From contig CP134492.1 of assembly GCA_031761875.1 (NCBI GenBank), positions 992,001-1,056,000 of the forward strand: a stretch of DNA of 64,000 bases, given 5' to 3'. Under the pieces are notes generated by a model. That model was given only the letters and a program-made list of their open reading frames with translations. It did no database searches and was not told where the DNA came from. This DNA comes from Bacillaceae bacterium IKA-2. GTDB lineage: Bacteria; Bacillota; Bacilli; Bacillales; Anaerobacillaceae. Shown in pieces: positions 18,333 through 26,880 of this stretch (positions are counted from its first letter, which is position 1; each line of letters begins with the position of its first letter). The position numbers and the translations under genes are program-made.

Positions 18333-18682
18333 GTCTTTTTCCCTTCAATAACAGTTAAATTAACCTCTGAACGCTTTTTAATTAATGGGCGTGCCATTTT
18401 TTTTGAATCATTCTTCTTTTTGTGAGGCACAACGTTGCTTGCTGCCGTCCGGCGGGAATTTTTTCTTTTTGCTTTTTGGTACTGGGAGCTATAATTTGCA
18501 TCAGTACCTAATTTATGGGCTAGAAATTTCTTAGCTAAAAAGAAAATTATCGCTACAAATGCAACCATAAATAAAACTTGGCTTATTAAACCAATTGGAT
18601 CCGTGTAAAGTCGATAAAATAAACCGATGATTGATAAGCCTAAAACAGTTAAAATAAGTGGATGAAAAGAGTAACGAGTCAT
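18305..18682 (-). CDS. yqhP: Small membrane protein YqhP
   Basis: This is a 125-aa protein with two predicted membrane helices (about 10-24 and 33-50) and a long Lys/Arg-rich cytoplasmic tail (KAKRKNSRRTAA, KKKNDSKKMARP, KKTKKKNRALF). The function is unknown; position and shape match YqhP (SA1362-like proteins of Firmicutes). The frame is open to 18715, but GGAGGTGAG lies directly before the ATG at 18682 (MTRYSFHP), which is taken as the start. Confidence 0.75.
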   Translation of the reverse strand: MTRYSFHPLILTVLGLSIIGLFYRLYTDPIGLISQVLFMVAFVAIIFFLAKKFLAHKLGTDANYSSQYQKAKRKNSRRTAASNVVPHKKKNDSKKMARPLIKKRSEVNLTVIEGKKTKKKNRALF

Positions 18683-18886
18683 ACGCTCACCTCCGAATTC
18701 AAGAAATAGAAACAATAAATATGTTTATAAATTATATTCTACATGAAAACTCAAATTTCCTCTAAAAAATTAAGTACTAGTATTTATATTCCCATATTTA
18801 TGATAGTTTACACTCTAATTTCTTTATTTGGCATACCAATACTTTTTAAAAATCCGGTCATACTAATAGATGAGGTGATAGCTATT

Positions 18887-19360
18887 ATGGAAAATCTTGA
18901 ACAAAATAAACATGAACAGCCAGTAAGTTTTAATGCAACAGTGACCTCTATTGGTTTTTTTGGTGGACTAATTTGGGGTATTGTCGGTTATTTAGCTTTC
19001 TTTTTTAATTTTATTCGTGTGGGCCCGGGTTTAGTATTAATGCCATGGGCGTTAGGTGATTGGAAAAATGGTTTTATTGGTCATATGATCGGAATTATCG
19101 TTATTTCAATTTTATCTATTGCCGTCGCTTTCTTATATCGGTTTATTTTCGCCAGGTTTAATAGTATGTGGCCAGGGATTGCGTATGGATTTTTTTTATG
19201 GTTAGTTGTTTTTTATTTATTAAATCCAATACTTCCAGGTTTAAAGCCACTCATAAAATTAGACTTAAACACAATAGTTACTGGAATATGTTTATATATA
19301 TTATATGGTGTATTTATTGGTTATTCGATCTCATATGAGTATAGTGAGCAAGAGTCTTAG
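18887..19360 (+). CDS. yqhR: Integral membrane protein YqhR
   Basis: The 157-aa protein has four predicted membrane helices (TSIGFFGGLIWGIVGYLAFFF, IIVISILSIAVAFLYRFIF, GIAYGFFLWLVVFYLL, IVTGICLYILYGVFIGY). Its function is unknown; it matches the conserved bacillar YqhR. The frame is open from 18743, adding 48 hydrophobic residues. GAGGTGA at 18872-18878 points to the ATG at 18887, and the MENLEQNKHEQPVSF N terminus fits the family better. The B. subtilis neighbours yqhQ and aroQ (yqhS) are absent here. Confidence 0.78.
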   Translation: MENLEQNKHEQPVSFNATVTSIGFFGGLIWGIVGYLAFFFNFIRVGPGLVLMPWALGDWKNGFIGHMIGIIVISILSIAVAFLYRFIFARFNSMWPGIAYGFFLWLVVFYLLNPILPGLKPLIKLDLNTIVTGICLYILYGVFIGYSISYEYSEQES

Positions 19361-19582
19361 CAACCGGCATGGCTATTCAAAGCATATTAGCTTGTGGTAG
19401 AATGTTTTATAGGGCATTTTATATATTTACTACGGAATATTAATTACATATATTAACCGTTTATGCAAAAGATTTATTAGAAACAAATTAATTATCTCAG
19501 TTATTAAAAGAGAGTAAATTGTCGGGTATGGGACAAAGAGCAACAAACCAGCTTTATTGTCGCTTGCAAAGGAGGAAATTAA

Positions 19583-20653
19583 GTGGAACGATTAATAAAA
19601 TTAAGAAAGAAAATGAAGGAAGAAAAAATTGATGGTTTGCTAGTTACGAGTAGTTATAATCTTCGTTATATTTCAGAATTTACGGGTACGGCAGGTGTAG
19701 CATTAATTACAGAAACAAAGGCAGTTTTTATTACTGACTTTCGTTATGTTGACCAAGCTACTGAGGAAGCTGTGAACTACCTTATTGTCAAACATGAAAA
19801 ATCTCTAATTGAAGAAATTGCTAACCAAATAAATGTCCTAGGCATTGAAAAGCTTGGTTTCGAAAAAAAATATGTTTCTTATGGTCAATTTGAGGATTAT
19901 AAAACTCATTTCACGAAGACAACTTTAATGCCCATAAGTGATATGATTGAAAATTTACGCCTAATTAAAACTGATCATGAGATTAAGATACTAAAGGATG
20001 CAGCGAAAATTGCTGATAGCGCCTTTGAACATATTGTTACATACATAAAGCCAGGACTTACTGAGTTAGATGTTTCAAATGAGCTAGAATTTTTCATGAG
20101 AAAAAATGGTGCAGTCTCATCTTCTTTTGACATAATTGTTGCTTCTGGGATCCGATCTGCCTTGCCACACGGCGTTGCCACAAAAAAAGTGATTAAAAAC
20201 GGGGAACTAGTAACCCTTGATTTCGGGGCATTTTATAAAGGTTATTGCTCTGATATCACGAGAACAATTGCTGTCGGAAAACCCTCTAAGGAGTTAGAGA
20301 AAATTTATTATACCGTTTTAGAAGCACAAGCAAGGGGAATGAATGGTATAAAGCCAGGAATGACTGGAAAACAAGCAGATGCTCTAACGAGAGATTATAT
20401 TACAGAACAAGGATACGGAGAATATTTTGGACACTCCACAGGACACGGACTAGGAATGGAAGTTCATGAAGGCCCAGGTCTATCAATGAAATCAGCGACG
20501 ATACTTGAGCCAGGAATGGTTGTAACAGTTGAGCCAGGAATTTATATTTCTGGAATCGGCGGAACTCGAATTGAAGACGACACGGTAATAACTGAAACCG
20601 GAAATGAAACACTAACTTATTCTACAAAAGAATTACTAATAATTGGTGAATGA
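19583..20653 (+). CDS. yqhT: Xaa-Pro dipeptidase/aminopeptidase P family metallopeptidase (YqhT)
   Basis: This M24-family metallopeptidase of 356 aa has a creatinase-type N-terminal domain (1-125) and a pita-bread catalytic domain. Metal-ligand blocks are visible: LVTLDFGAFYKGYCSDITRT (two Asp), GHSTGHGLGMEVHEGP (His), TVEPGIYISG (Glu) and GTRIEDDTVIT (Glu). It likely removes residues from X-Pro peptides in the cytosol. The start is GTG 19583 after AAAGGAGGAAATT. It precedes efp, as in B. subtilis, but a family A repeat now separates them. Confidence 0.92.
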   Translation: MERLIKLRKKMKEEKIDGLLVTSSYNLRYISEFTGTAGVALITETKAVFITDFRYVDQATEEAVNYLIVKHEKSLIEEIANQINVLGIEKLGFEKKYVSYGQFEDYKTHFTKTTLMPISDMIENLRLIKTDHEIKILKDAAKIADSAFEHIVTYIKPGLTELDVSNELEFFMRKNGAVSSSFDIIVASGIRSALPHGVATKKVIKNGELVTLDFGAFYKGYCSDITRTIAVGKPSKELEKIYYTVLEAQARGMNGIKPGMTGKQADALTRDYITEQGYGEYFGHSTGHGLGMEVHEGPGLSMKSATILEPGMVVTVEPGIYISGIGGTRIEDDTVITETGNETLTYSTKELLIIGE

Positions 20654-20763
20654 AATTTATAATGCAGATTCAGCGCCACTAAGATGCTGCATCTAGTTGA
20701 ATTAAAATATTTCCAACTAGATATAGCTTGATGTGGCTAGTTTTAGTATTATGAAATTGATTC
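20649..20763. repeat. Palindromic repeat family A, copy 3
   Basis: Opposite orientation to copy 2: TTTATAATGCAGATTC at the left, TAGTATTATGAAATT at the right, inner palindrome CATCTAGTTGAATT.../CCAACTAGATATAG. It lies between the yqhT stop and efp. Confidence 0.8.
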
Positions 20764-20793
20764 GAATAAAGAGATAATAGAGGAGGAATAAAG

Positions 20794-21351
20794 ATGGTTT
20801 CCGTTAATGATTTTAAAACAGGTTTAACAATTGAAGTAGATGGAGGTCTTTGGCAAGTTGTTGAATTCCAACACGTGAAACCGGGTAAAGGCGCTGCTTT
20901 TGTTCGTTCAAAGCTTCGTAATCTTCGATCAGGTGCAATTCAAGAAAAAACCTTTCGTGCTGGGGAAAAAGTTGCTAAGGCTCGTATCGAAAATCATCGT
21001 ATGGCTTATCTGTATGCAAGTGGTGACATGCATACATTTATGGACAATGAGACATATGAACAATTGGATTTATCTGCAAAACAATTGGAATATGAATTAA
21101 AGTTTTTAATAGAGAATATGGTTGTTCAAATAATGACATTTCAAGGCGAGATACTTGGCGTTGAATTACCAAACATTGTTGAACTGAAAGTAGCTGAAAC
21201 TGAGCCGGGTATTAAAGGTGACACTTCTTCAGGTGGCACAAAGTCAGCAATCCTTGAAACAGGTTTAACAGTTCAAGTTCCATTCTTTATCAATGAAGGT
21301 GAATTACTTAGCATTGATACACGTAGTGCCTCATACATGTCAAGAGCATAA
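20794..21351 (+). CDS. efp: Elongation factor P
   Basis: EF-P relieves ribosome stalling on polyproline stretches. The 185-aa protein has the standard three beta-barrel domains. The domain I loop carries Lys32 in [10 protein letters not shown], the residue that is modified in this family; bacilli use 5-aminopentanolylation. The C terminus has [22 protein letters not shown] and the [18 protein letters not shown] end. GAGGAGGAA precedes the ATG. Confidence 0.97.
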   Translation: MVSVNDFKTGLTIEVDGGLWQVVEFQHVKPGKGAAFVRSKLRNLRSGAIQEKTFRAGEKVAKARIENHRMAYLYASGDMHTFMDNETYEQLDLSAKQLEYELKFLIENMVVQIMTFQGEILGVELPNIVELKVAETEPGIKGDTSSGGTKSAILETGLTVQVPFFINEGELLSIDTRSASYMSRA

Positions 21352-21495
21352 TTAATGTATAAAGTGCTTCTTCGGGCGATTTTTTTAAAATTTTTTTAAA
21401 AAAAATTTTAGAATCCTAAAAAAGCACGCTTGATTATTATATAATTGGGAATGTAAGTGTATGAGATTTAATAAATTATTAAAGGGGATGTATTG

Positions 21496-21897
21496 ATGGG
21501 GAAAACTGTGAAAAAGTTTGAAGATGGTTTACAAATTGCTTATTTTGAATTTTCAAAGGATATTGTTTGCGTAGAAGTAAATCAGTACGGAAAAAATTTA
21601 GGTGCTTTTTGCTCTGATGTATCTTATTTTCAGGAATGGGATGAAAATGATCTTCTTCAATTAACAAAGACACATATAAAGCAAGTGAAAGCAACGCAAA
21701 AAGTTGACGATACGAATCGAAAAAAAGTTGGCGAATACGAAATTGAATATGCAACTCATTTTGAAGATATGGTTTGTATCAATGTTTATAAAGAAAAAGA
21801 ACATCTAAATGCCTTTTGCTCAGATAGAAAGTCTTTTGAAGAATGGCTTGAGGAAGATGCTGTATTAGAACAAGTAGTGAAAAGTCAAGTCGAATAG
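21496..21897 (+). CDS. Small protein with an internal duplication, function unknown
   Basis: The 133-aa protein consists of two copies of a ~50-residue unit. DIVCVEVNQYGKNLGAFCSD matches DMVCINVYKEKEHLNAFCSD, each followed by an F-x-EW motif (YFQEW, SFEEW). Each unit therefore carries two conserved Cys and a Trp. No signal peptide or membrane segment is seen. I do not recognise the family. GGGG at 21484 favours the ATG at 21496 over the TTG at 21493. It lies alone between efp and yqhV and has its own terminator. Confidence 0.7.
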   Translation: MGKTVKKFEDGLQIAYFEFSKDIVCVEVNQYGKNLGAFCSDVSYFQEWDENDLLQLTKTHIKQVKATQKVDDTNRKKVGEYEIEYATHFEDMVCINVYKEKEHLNAFCSDRKSFEEWLEEDAVLEQVVKSQVE

Positions 21898-21963
21898 ATC
21901 TTAATAATAGAGGGCTTTTGGCTTGTTATTAAGCGTAATTAGAAATCTAATAAATTCATTTAA

Positions 21964-22008
21964 ATAAAAACACGTACTTACATTTTTTGTAGGTAGGTGT
22001 TTTTTTGC
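21964..22008 (+). terminator. Terminator after the duplicated-unit gene
   Basis: AAACACGTACTTACA pairs, with a few G.T pairs, with TGTAGGTAGGTGTTT, followed by TTTT. Confidence 0.75.
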
Positions 22009-22039
22009 TGTTCTAAAAAAAAGAAAACATCATAAGGTT

Positions 22040-22170
22040 GTACTACAAGAGAAAGGCTCTGACCTGGAGGTCTGTCGATCTAAACATTGGCTCTGACTGT
22101 TCCTCGTCGCAAAACTTCTATGAAGCAACTCATTGAGGTGTCTTGGAGCTAGAGAGCATTCTAAGATTAA
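22040..22170. repeat. Repeat family C, diverged copy
   Basis: GTTCCTCGTCGCAAAACTTC...GGTGTCTTGGAGCTAG closely matches GGTTACTCGTCGCAAAACCT...TGTGTCTTGGAGTTAG in the element between lpdV and bkdAA. It lies upstream of yqhV. Confidence 0.65.
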
Positions 22171-22221
22171 GCGTATAAACTCTTGAATTTTTAGAAATAC
22201 ATTTTTCGACGAGGTGGATTT

Positions 22222-22503
22222 ATGAAAGACTGGATTGCCACTATTGAAACGGCTGTTCTTAGTATGGTTATTTTAAGAATGATTTCTGGTGTCATTGAAA
22301 TTACTGCGGCAACACTAATGCTTAAATATAATGCTGTCGATAAGGCATTAATGATTAATGCAGCATTAGCAATTGTTGGACCAATTATCTTAATTACGAC
22401 GATGAGCATTGGTTTAATCGGTGTCGCTGAGAAGCTTTCTATTAGCAAGCTTCTACTGATTGGCTGTGGAGTGCTATTAATTTTAATAGGACTACGCCGT
22501 TAA
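22222..22503 (+). CDS. yqhV: YqhV family membrane protein
   Basis: A 93-aa protein with three predicted membrane helices: TAVLSMVILRMISGVIEITAA, ALAIVGPIILITTMSIGLIG and LLLIGCGVLLILIGL. Function is unknown. It sits directly before spoIIIAA, as yqhV does in B. subtilis, which suggests sporulation expression. GAGGTGG is upstream of the ATG. Confidence 0.82.
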   Translation: MKDWIATIETAVLSMVILRMISGVIEITAATLMLKYNAVDKALMINAALAIVGPIILITTMSIGLIGVAEKLSISKLLLIGCGVLLILIGLRR

Positions 22504-22526
22504 TAATAGATCCTCGAATGAAATAG

Positions 22527-22554
22527 TCATATTATGGTCAAGCCAGCATACATT
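22527..22554 (+). promoter_or_regulatory. Probable sigma-E promoter of the spoIIIA operon
   Basis: TCATATT (22527-22533), 13 nt, CATACATT (22547-22554) agrees with the mother-cell sigma-E consensus (ATATT-like -35, CATACANT -10), though the spacer is at the short end. spoIIIA is a known sigma-E operon. Confidence 0.6.
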
Positions 22555-22601
22555 TTCTAGTAGAGCAAGTACAACTATCAAAATGGGAAGTGGGGTATAT
22601 T

Positions 22602-23528
22602 TTGGAAGATATATTAGCGGTATTACCAGAGAAGATCAAGGAAATAGTTTTGACCTTTCCTTCCGATACGCGGGATAAAATTGAAGAAATTAGGGTTCGA
22701 GTTCATCGGCCACTTGAAATCATTATCGATGGAAAACCGCATTTTCCTAAGAACGGACAGCAACAATATTTTATTACTGCAAATGATGCCATTCATCTAC
22801 TTAACCAGTTGAGTGCTTATTCTTTATATGCATTAGAAGAAGAGTTAAAGCGTGGCTATATAACAATTCGTGGTGGCCATCGCGTTGGACTAGCAGGGAA
22901 AGTGATAACTGAAAAAGGACAAGTGAAAGCAATCCGAGATATTAGTTCTTTTAATATTCGCGTTGCTAGGCAGAAGCTTGGAGTAGCAGAACCTTATGTC
23001 AATTATTTGTATAACAGCAATGGCTGGAATAATACGTTAATTGTCGGCCCTCCTCAATCAGGAAAAACAACGTTTTTAAGAGATTTAGCCAGAGTTATTA
23101 GTGAAGGTTACGGAGCAATTCCGTCACTGAAAATCGGGATTGTCGATGAACGTTCAGAAATTGCTGGCTCAATAAAAGGAGTTCCCCAACATGATTTAGG
23201 CAATCGAGTTGATGTATTAGATGCATGTCCTAAAGCAGAAGGAATGATGATGCTAATTAGGGCAATGAGTCCACAAATATTGATTGTTGATGAGATTGGT
23301 AGAAAAGAAGATAGTGAGGCAATTATGGAGGCAATCCATTCAGGAGTAAAAATTATGACAACCGTTCACGGCAATACATTAGAAGATGTCCTTGATCGAC
23401 CTACTTTAAAAGAGTTAATGAAAATGCATGTGTTTACGCGTTATATTGAATTATCAAGGGGATCTCAGCCTGGGAAAGTAAGCCGAATTAGGGATGAAAA
23501 CGGAAAAAATGTGGTGAGGTTACATTGA
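22602..23528 (+). CDS. spoIIIAA: Stage III sporulation protein AA (ATPase)
   Basis: SpoIIIAA is the secretion-type ATPase of the SpoIIIA-SpoIIQ channel that feeds the forespore from the mother cell. It has Walker A GPPQSGKTTFLRD, Walker B-like ILIVDEIGRKEDSEA and the sensor IMTTVHGNTLED. The frame is open to a GTG at 22590, but GGGAAGTGGGG (22585-22595) is correctly spaced only for the TTG at 22602 (MEDILAVLP). The stop overlaps the spoIIIAB start. Confidence 0.95.
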   Translation: MEDILAVLPEKIKEIVLTFPSDTRDKIEEIRVRVHRPLEIIIDGKPHFPKNGQQQYFITANDAIHLLNQLSAYSLYALEEELKRGYITIRGGHRVGLAGKVITEKGQVKAIRDISSFNIRVARQKLGVAEPYVNYLYNSNGWNNTLIVGPPQSGKTTFLRDLARVISEGYGAIPSLKIGIVDERSEIAGSIKGVPQHDLGNRVDVLDACPKAEGMMMLIRAMSPQILIVDEIGRKEDSEAIMEAIHSGVKIMTTVHGNTLEDVLDRPTLKELMKMHVFTRYIELSRGSQPGKVSRIRDENGKNVVRLH

Positions 23529-24037
23529 AAATAATCGGAGCAGCTTTAATTATTATGGCAACAACATGGGTAGGTTTTGAGTTTGCAAAACGATTAAGTG
23601 AAAGACCACGACAGTTACGACAATTAAAAGTCGCCCTACAATCACTAGAGTCCGAAATCATGTATGGATTAACCCCACTCGCTGAGGCTTGTGAGCATAT
23701 TGCAAAGCAGATTCCAAAGCCAATTTCTTACTTTTTCCTCTCTTTCTCAGAAGGGTTAAAAATAGGAGGAGCAAGCGTTCGCAGTGCTTGGGAGGACAGT
23801 TTAAAAGAGACATGGCATTTAACTGCTTTGCGTAATGGGGAGTTAGAGGTGATGAGCCAGTTTGGAGCTACATTAGGACAGCACGACCGCGAGCACCAGC
23901 AAAAGCAAATTCGCTTAACGTTAACCCATTTAGAAAGAGAAGAGGGTGACGCGATTGAGGCCCAAAATCGATATGAAAAAATGTCAAAAAGCCTAGGGTT
24001 TCTGACAGGAATACTTATTGTCATCTTAATGATCTAG
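23525..24037 (+). CDS. spoIIIAB: Stage III sporulation protein AB
   Basis: The 170-aa protein resembles type II secretion GspF-like components and is anchored by helices at both ends (IIGAALIIMATTWVGFEFA; LGFLTGILIVILMI). Diagnostic are RPRQLRQLKVALQSLESEIMYG and the TLGQHDREHQQKQIRLTLTHLE block. It starts with TTG in the TTGA overlap with the spoIIIAA stop, so the two are coupled. Confidence 0.94.
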   Translation: MKIIGAALIIMATTWVGFEFAKRLSERPRQLRQLKVALQSLESEIMYGLTPLAEACEHIAKQIPKPISYFFLSFSEGLKIGGASVRSAWEDSLKETWHLTALRNGELEVMSQFGATLGQHDREHQQKQIRLTLTHLEREEGDAIEAQNRYEKMSKSLGFLTGILIVILMI

Positions 24038-24061
24038 GGATTAGTGAGGAGGAGGGTGTAC

Positions 24062-24265
24062 ATGGGCTATGATGTTAACACAATATTTCAAATTGCGGGC
24101 ATTGGTATTGTAGTTGCAATGATCCATACCGTATTGAAACAAATGGGAAAGGAAGACTGGGCCCATTGGGTAACTTTAATCGGTTTTGTTGTCGTTTTAT
24201 ATATGGTTGCTTCGATTATTGATGATCTATTTACAAAAATTAAAGGTGTCTTTCTCTTTCAATAA
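24062..24265 (+). CDS. spoIIIAC: Stage III sporulation protein AC
   Basis: A 67-aa protein with two membrane helices (IFQIAGIGIVVAMIHTVL; WVTLIGFVVVLYMVASIID) and the family end LFTKIKGVFLFQ. The frame opens at 24044, but GGAGGAGGG lies just before the ATG at 24062 (MGYDVNTIFQIAG). The downstream partner spoIIIAD is pushed away by a family B repeat inserted directly after the stop codon. Confidence 0.93.
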   Translation: MGYDVNTIFQIAGIGIVVAMIHTVLKQMGKEDWAHWVTLIGFVVVLYMVASIIDDLFTKIKGVFLFQ

Positions 24266-24392
24266 GAGGATGTTTAAAAAGTCCGGTAATCTTAGCTGTC
24301 GAATCGCTTCGTTGACTCGCTATTGCGCTGATCAAAGCTTTGCCGCTTTGATCTTCTCGGCTCTGATTATCCTCCTTTTTAAACACCACATT
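24266..24392. repeat. Palindromic repeat family B, copy 2, inside the spoIIIA operon
   Basis: Ends GGATGTTTAAAAAGTCCGGT and TATCCTCCTTTTTAAACACC form an inverted repeat; internal hairpins include GATCAAAGC/GCTTTGATC. It fills the whole spoIIIAC-spoIIIAD interval and could fold into a strong RNA structure in the operon mRNA. Confidence 0.8.
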
Positions 24393-24410
24393 TAGGGGAG
24401 GTGGGCCGCG

Positions 24411-24800
24411 ATTGAAATTATTCAAATAGTCGGCTTAGGATTAATTACAACGTTTCTAGCACTTGTAGTGAAAGAACAAAAACCAATCTTTGCATTTTTA
24501 CTGACTGTTTTTTCCGGTGTACTTATCTTTATTTTTCTGATTGACCAAATTTATCTAATTGTTACAATGCTTCAAAAAATAGCTGTAAATGCAAATATAA
24601 ACATGATCTATATTCAAACGATTTTAAAAATTATTGGTATTGCTTATATCGCTGAATTTGGAGCGCAAATCGCTAAAGATGCGGGGCAAGGTTCGATCGC
24701 TTCAAAAATCGAGTTAGCTGGGAAGGTTTTTATTTTAGTTATGGCTATCCCAATCATCACAGCAATTATTGAAACTGTAATTGGGTTACTACCGAATTAG
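24411..24800 (+). CDS. spoIIIAD: Stage III sporulation protein AD, apparent ATT start
   Basis: A 129-aa membrane protein of the SpoIIIA channel with four hydrophobic segments and the family blocks LVVKEQKPIFAFLLTVFSG, MIYIQTILKIIGIAYIAEFG and KDAGQGSIASKIELAGK. The first standard start in frame, GTG 24468, would delete the first membrane helix IEIIQIVGLGLITTFLALVV, which is conserved in the family. The only upstream candidate is ATT at 24411, well placed behind AGGGGAGGTGGG (24394-24404). An in-frame TAG lies at 24393, so ATT appears to be the start. Confidence 0.85.
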   Translation: MEIIQIVGLGLITTFLALVVKEQKPIFAFLLTVFSGVLIFIFLIDQIYLIVTMLQKIAVNANINMIYIQTILKIIGIAYIAEFGAQIAKDAGQGSIASKIELAGKVFILVMAIPIITAIIETVIGLLPN

Positions 24801-24974
24801 TTGAAAAGTGAAAGTGGAAAAGGAAATTAAAAAACAATAGCAAAAAAACTACTTGTAGAAACGAGTAATCCAACAAGCTGTTTAATTAACTTTAAAGGTT
24901 TTGAACTACTTTTCCAACTTTCTGCTTTCCAACATTCCAACTACTTTTAATCATAGATACGAGAGGTTTTAAAT

Positions 24975-26141
24975 ATGAAATATAAATTCATTATTGCCTT
25001 TTTTATTTTCTTTCTAGCACCTATTGTCGCAATGGCAGACCCAGACCGACCCCAAGAAAATTTCGTTGAAAAACAGATTTCACAACTGGGTATCGATGAA
25101 ATAAAAGAGTATTGGGAAGAAGTCGTGACGGAATATGGCGGTTTTCTTCCGGAAAATCAAAAAGGTTCTTTTATGGACTTTGTTCGTGGTGATAAAAATT
25201 TTTCGATAAAAGAATGGATGATGGGCTTTGTCCGTTATTTTTTACACGAGTTAATTGTTAATGGAAAACTGTTAGGAACATTAATTTTACTAACGGTTTT
25301 TAGTACGATATTACAAAATTTACAAAATGCTTTTGAAAAAAACACGGTAAGCAAAGTAGCGAATGCCATCGTTTATATGGTGTTAATGATCATAGCTATT
25401 AATAGTTTTTATGTGGCTGTTTCGTACGCTCAAGGAGCTATTTCATCAATGATCTCTTTTATGATTGCCTTATTACCACTGTTATTAGCATTATTGGCAT
25501 CTATTGGAAGTTTAACATCAGTCGCCCTGTTTCATCCGCTAATTATTTTTCTTGTTAATACGAGCGGGTTACTTATCCAAAATTTCGTTTTACCACTGTT
25601 GTTTTTATCAGCGATGTTAAGTCTAGTTAGCACCTTAACAGACCACTATAAAGTAACAAAGTTAGCCAATCTATTGCGAAATATTAGTATTGGCACTCTT
25701 GGAATATTCTTAACTATTTTTTTAGGGGTAATTTCTGTACAAGGTGCGGTTACAGCGGTTACCGATGGAATTACAATTCGAACGGCGAAATTTGTGACTG
25801 GAAATTTCATTCCAGTTGTCGGCAGAGTGTTTACCGATGCAGCTGATACAGTGATGGGAGCATCAATTTTATTGAAAAACACAGTGGGAATAGTTGGACT
25901 TGCTATTTTGTTATTAATAAGTGTTTTTCCTGCTATAAAAGTGTTAGCGTTAGCGCTTATTTTTAATCTTGCGGCTGCGATTCTTCAACCACTTGGAGGT
26001 GGTGCGATTACCGATAGTTTATCAATAATCGGAAAAGCTGTGCTTTTCGTTTTTGCTGCTCTTGCAACAGTATCTTTAATGTTCTTTTTGGCAATCACGA
26101 TCATGGTCGCTGCTGGAAATCTATCCTTAATGATGCGTTAG
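24975..26141 (+). CDS. spoIIIAE: Stage III sporulation protein AE
   Basis: The 388-aa polytopic membrane protein has a signal peptide (MKYKFIIAFFIFFLAPIVAMA) and about eight further membrane segments. The conserved LGTLILLTVFSTILQNLQNAF and VVGRVFTDAADTVMGASILLKN blocks identify the family. It is a core part of the SpoIIIA complex in the mother-cell engulfing membrane. A 174-bp spacer separates it from spoIIIAD; it holds no gene. Confidence 0.95.
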   Translation: MKYKFIIAFFIFFLAPIVAMADPDRPQENFVEKQISQLGIDEIKEYWEEVVTEYGGFLPENQKGSFMDFVRGDKNFSIKEWMMGFVRYFLHELIVNGKLLGTLILLTVFSTILQNLQNAFEKNTVSKVANAIVYMVLMIIAINSFYVAVSYAQGAISSMISFMIALLPLLLALLASIGSLTSVALFHPLIIFLVNTSGLLIQNFVLPLLFLSAMLSLVSTLTDHYKVTKLANLLRNISIGTLGIFLTIFLGVISVQGAVTAVTDGITIRTAKFVTGNFIPVVGRVFTDAADTVMGASILLKNTVGIVGLAILLLISVFPAIKVLALALIFNLAAAILQPLGGGAITDSLSIIGKAVLFVFAALATVSLMFFLAITIMVAAGNLSLMMR

Positions 26142-26235
26142 GAAGGATAGTAAAAAGTGTTAGTGCTTGGTGTTAATCTTTCTTACTGACTTTAAGTAAA
26201 TGTTTTTAAAATGGCACAGTAAGGAGGAGGAACCT

Positions 26236-26880
26236 ATGCAATTTTTAACGGATTGGATTAGCAATATTATTTTATTAATCCTTTTAGCGACAATTTTAGA
26301 ACTCCTCTTGCCTAATTCAAGTTTACAAAGATATGTAAAGATGGTTGTCGGACTTTTGTTACTTATGGTAATTTTAAATCCGCTTTTCTCAATTTTATCC
26401 AAAGATGCAGATAGTTGGATTGATTCAATCGACCTAACAACCCAATTTGATGAGAGTGAATTAGATTTTTTAATTGAATCAAAGAAAAAAGAAATACAAA
26501 GGGCACAACTTGCATATATTTCAGAACAGGTGGCTGTCCAATTAAAGAGACAAGTAGAAGAGGAGATGATTACAAAGTTTGAAAAAGAAATTAAAGAAGT
26601 AACTGTAGTTTTAAGTGATTTTTTAGATGAAGATGATTACTTAAATAGCATTACAAATGTATTTATTCATTTAAAAGCCATCCCAAATGATCAACAATTA
26701 GTTAGAAATGAAATTGTTGAAGCTGTGAGTCTAGTTACGATTAATACGACAGAGCAGAATCAACCATTGCAAAATGAAGCAAAAAATAAGCAGGAAATCA
26801 GTCATTTTTTAGCTACTCAATGGCAAATCCCAATAGATAAAATAGAAGTTGGTGTTGAAGGAGGAAGGTTAGATCAATGA
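26236..26880 (+). CDS. spoIIIAF: Stage III sporulation protein AF
   Basis: The 214-aa protein has two N-terminal membrane helices (ISNIILLILLATILELLLP; MVVGLLLLMVILNPLF) and a soluble, charged C-terminal domain that in this family folds as a ring-building motif. AAGGAGGAGGAAC sets the start at ATG 26236, although the frame is open from 26200. Its stop overlaps the spoIIIAG start. Confidence 0.93.
   Translation: MQFLTDWISNIILLILLATILELLLPNSSLQRYVKMVVGLLLLMVILNPLFSILSKDADSWIDSIDLTTQFDESELDFLIESKKKEIQRAQLAYISEQVAVQLKRQVEEEMITKFEKEIKEVTVVLSDFLDEDDYLNSITNVFIHLKAIPNDQQLVRNEIVEAVSLVTINTTEQNQPLQNEAKNKQEISHFLATQWQIPIDKIEVGVEGGRLDQ

Noticed and set aside
21358-21425. AT-rich palindromic stretch after efp as a terminator
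   Set aside because: The A/T runs pair in many ways and there is only a weak GTGCTT/AAGCAC stem; not convincing enough to annotate.
24186-24395. 69-aa ORF across the spoIIIAC end
   Set aside because: It is an out-of-frame shadow of spoIIIAC running into the family B repeat.
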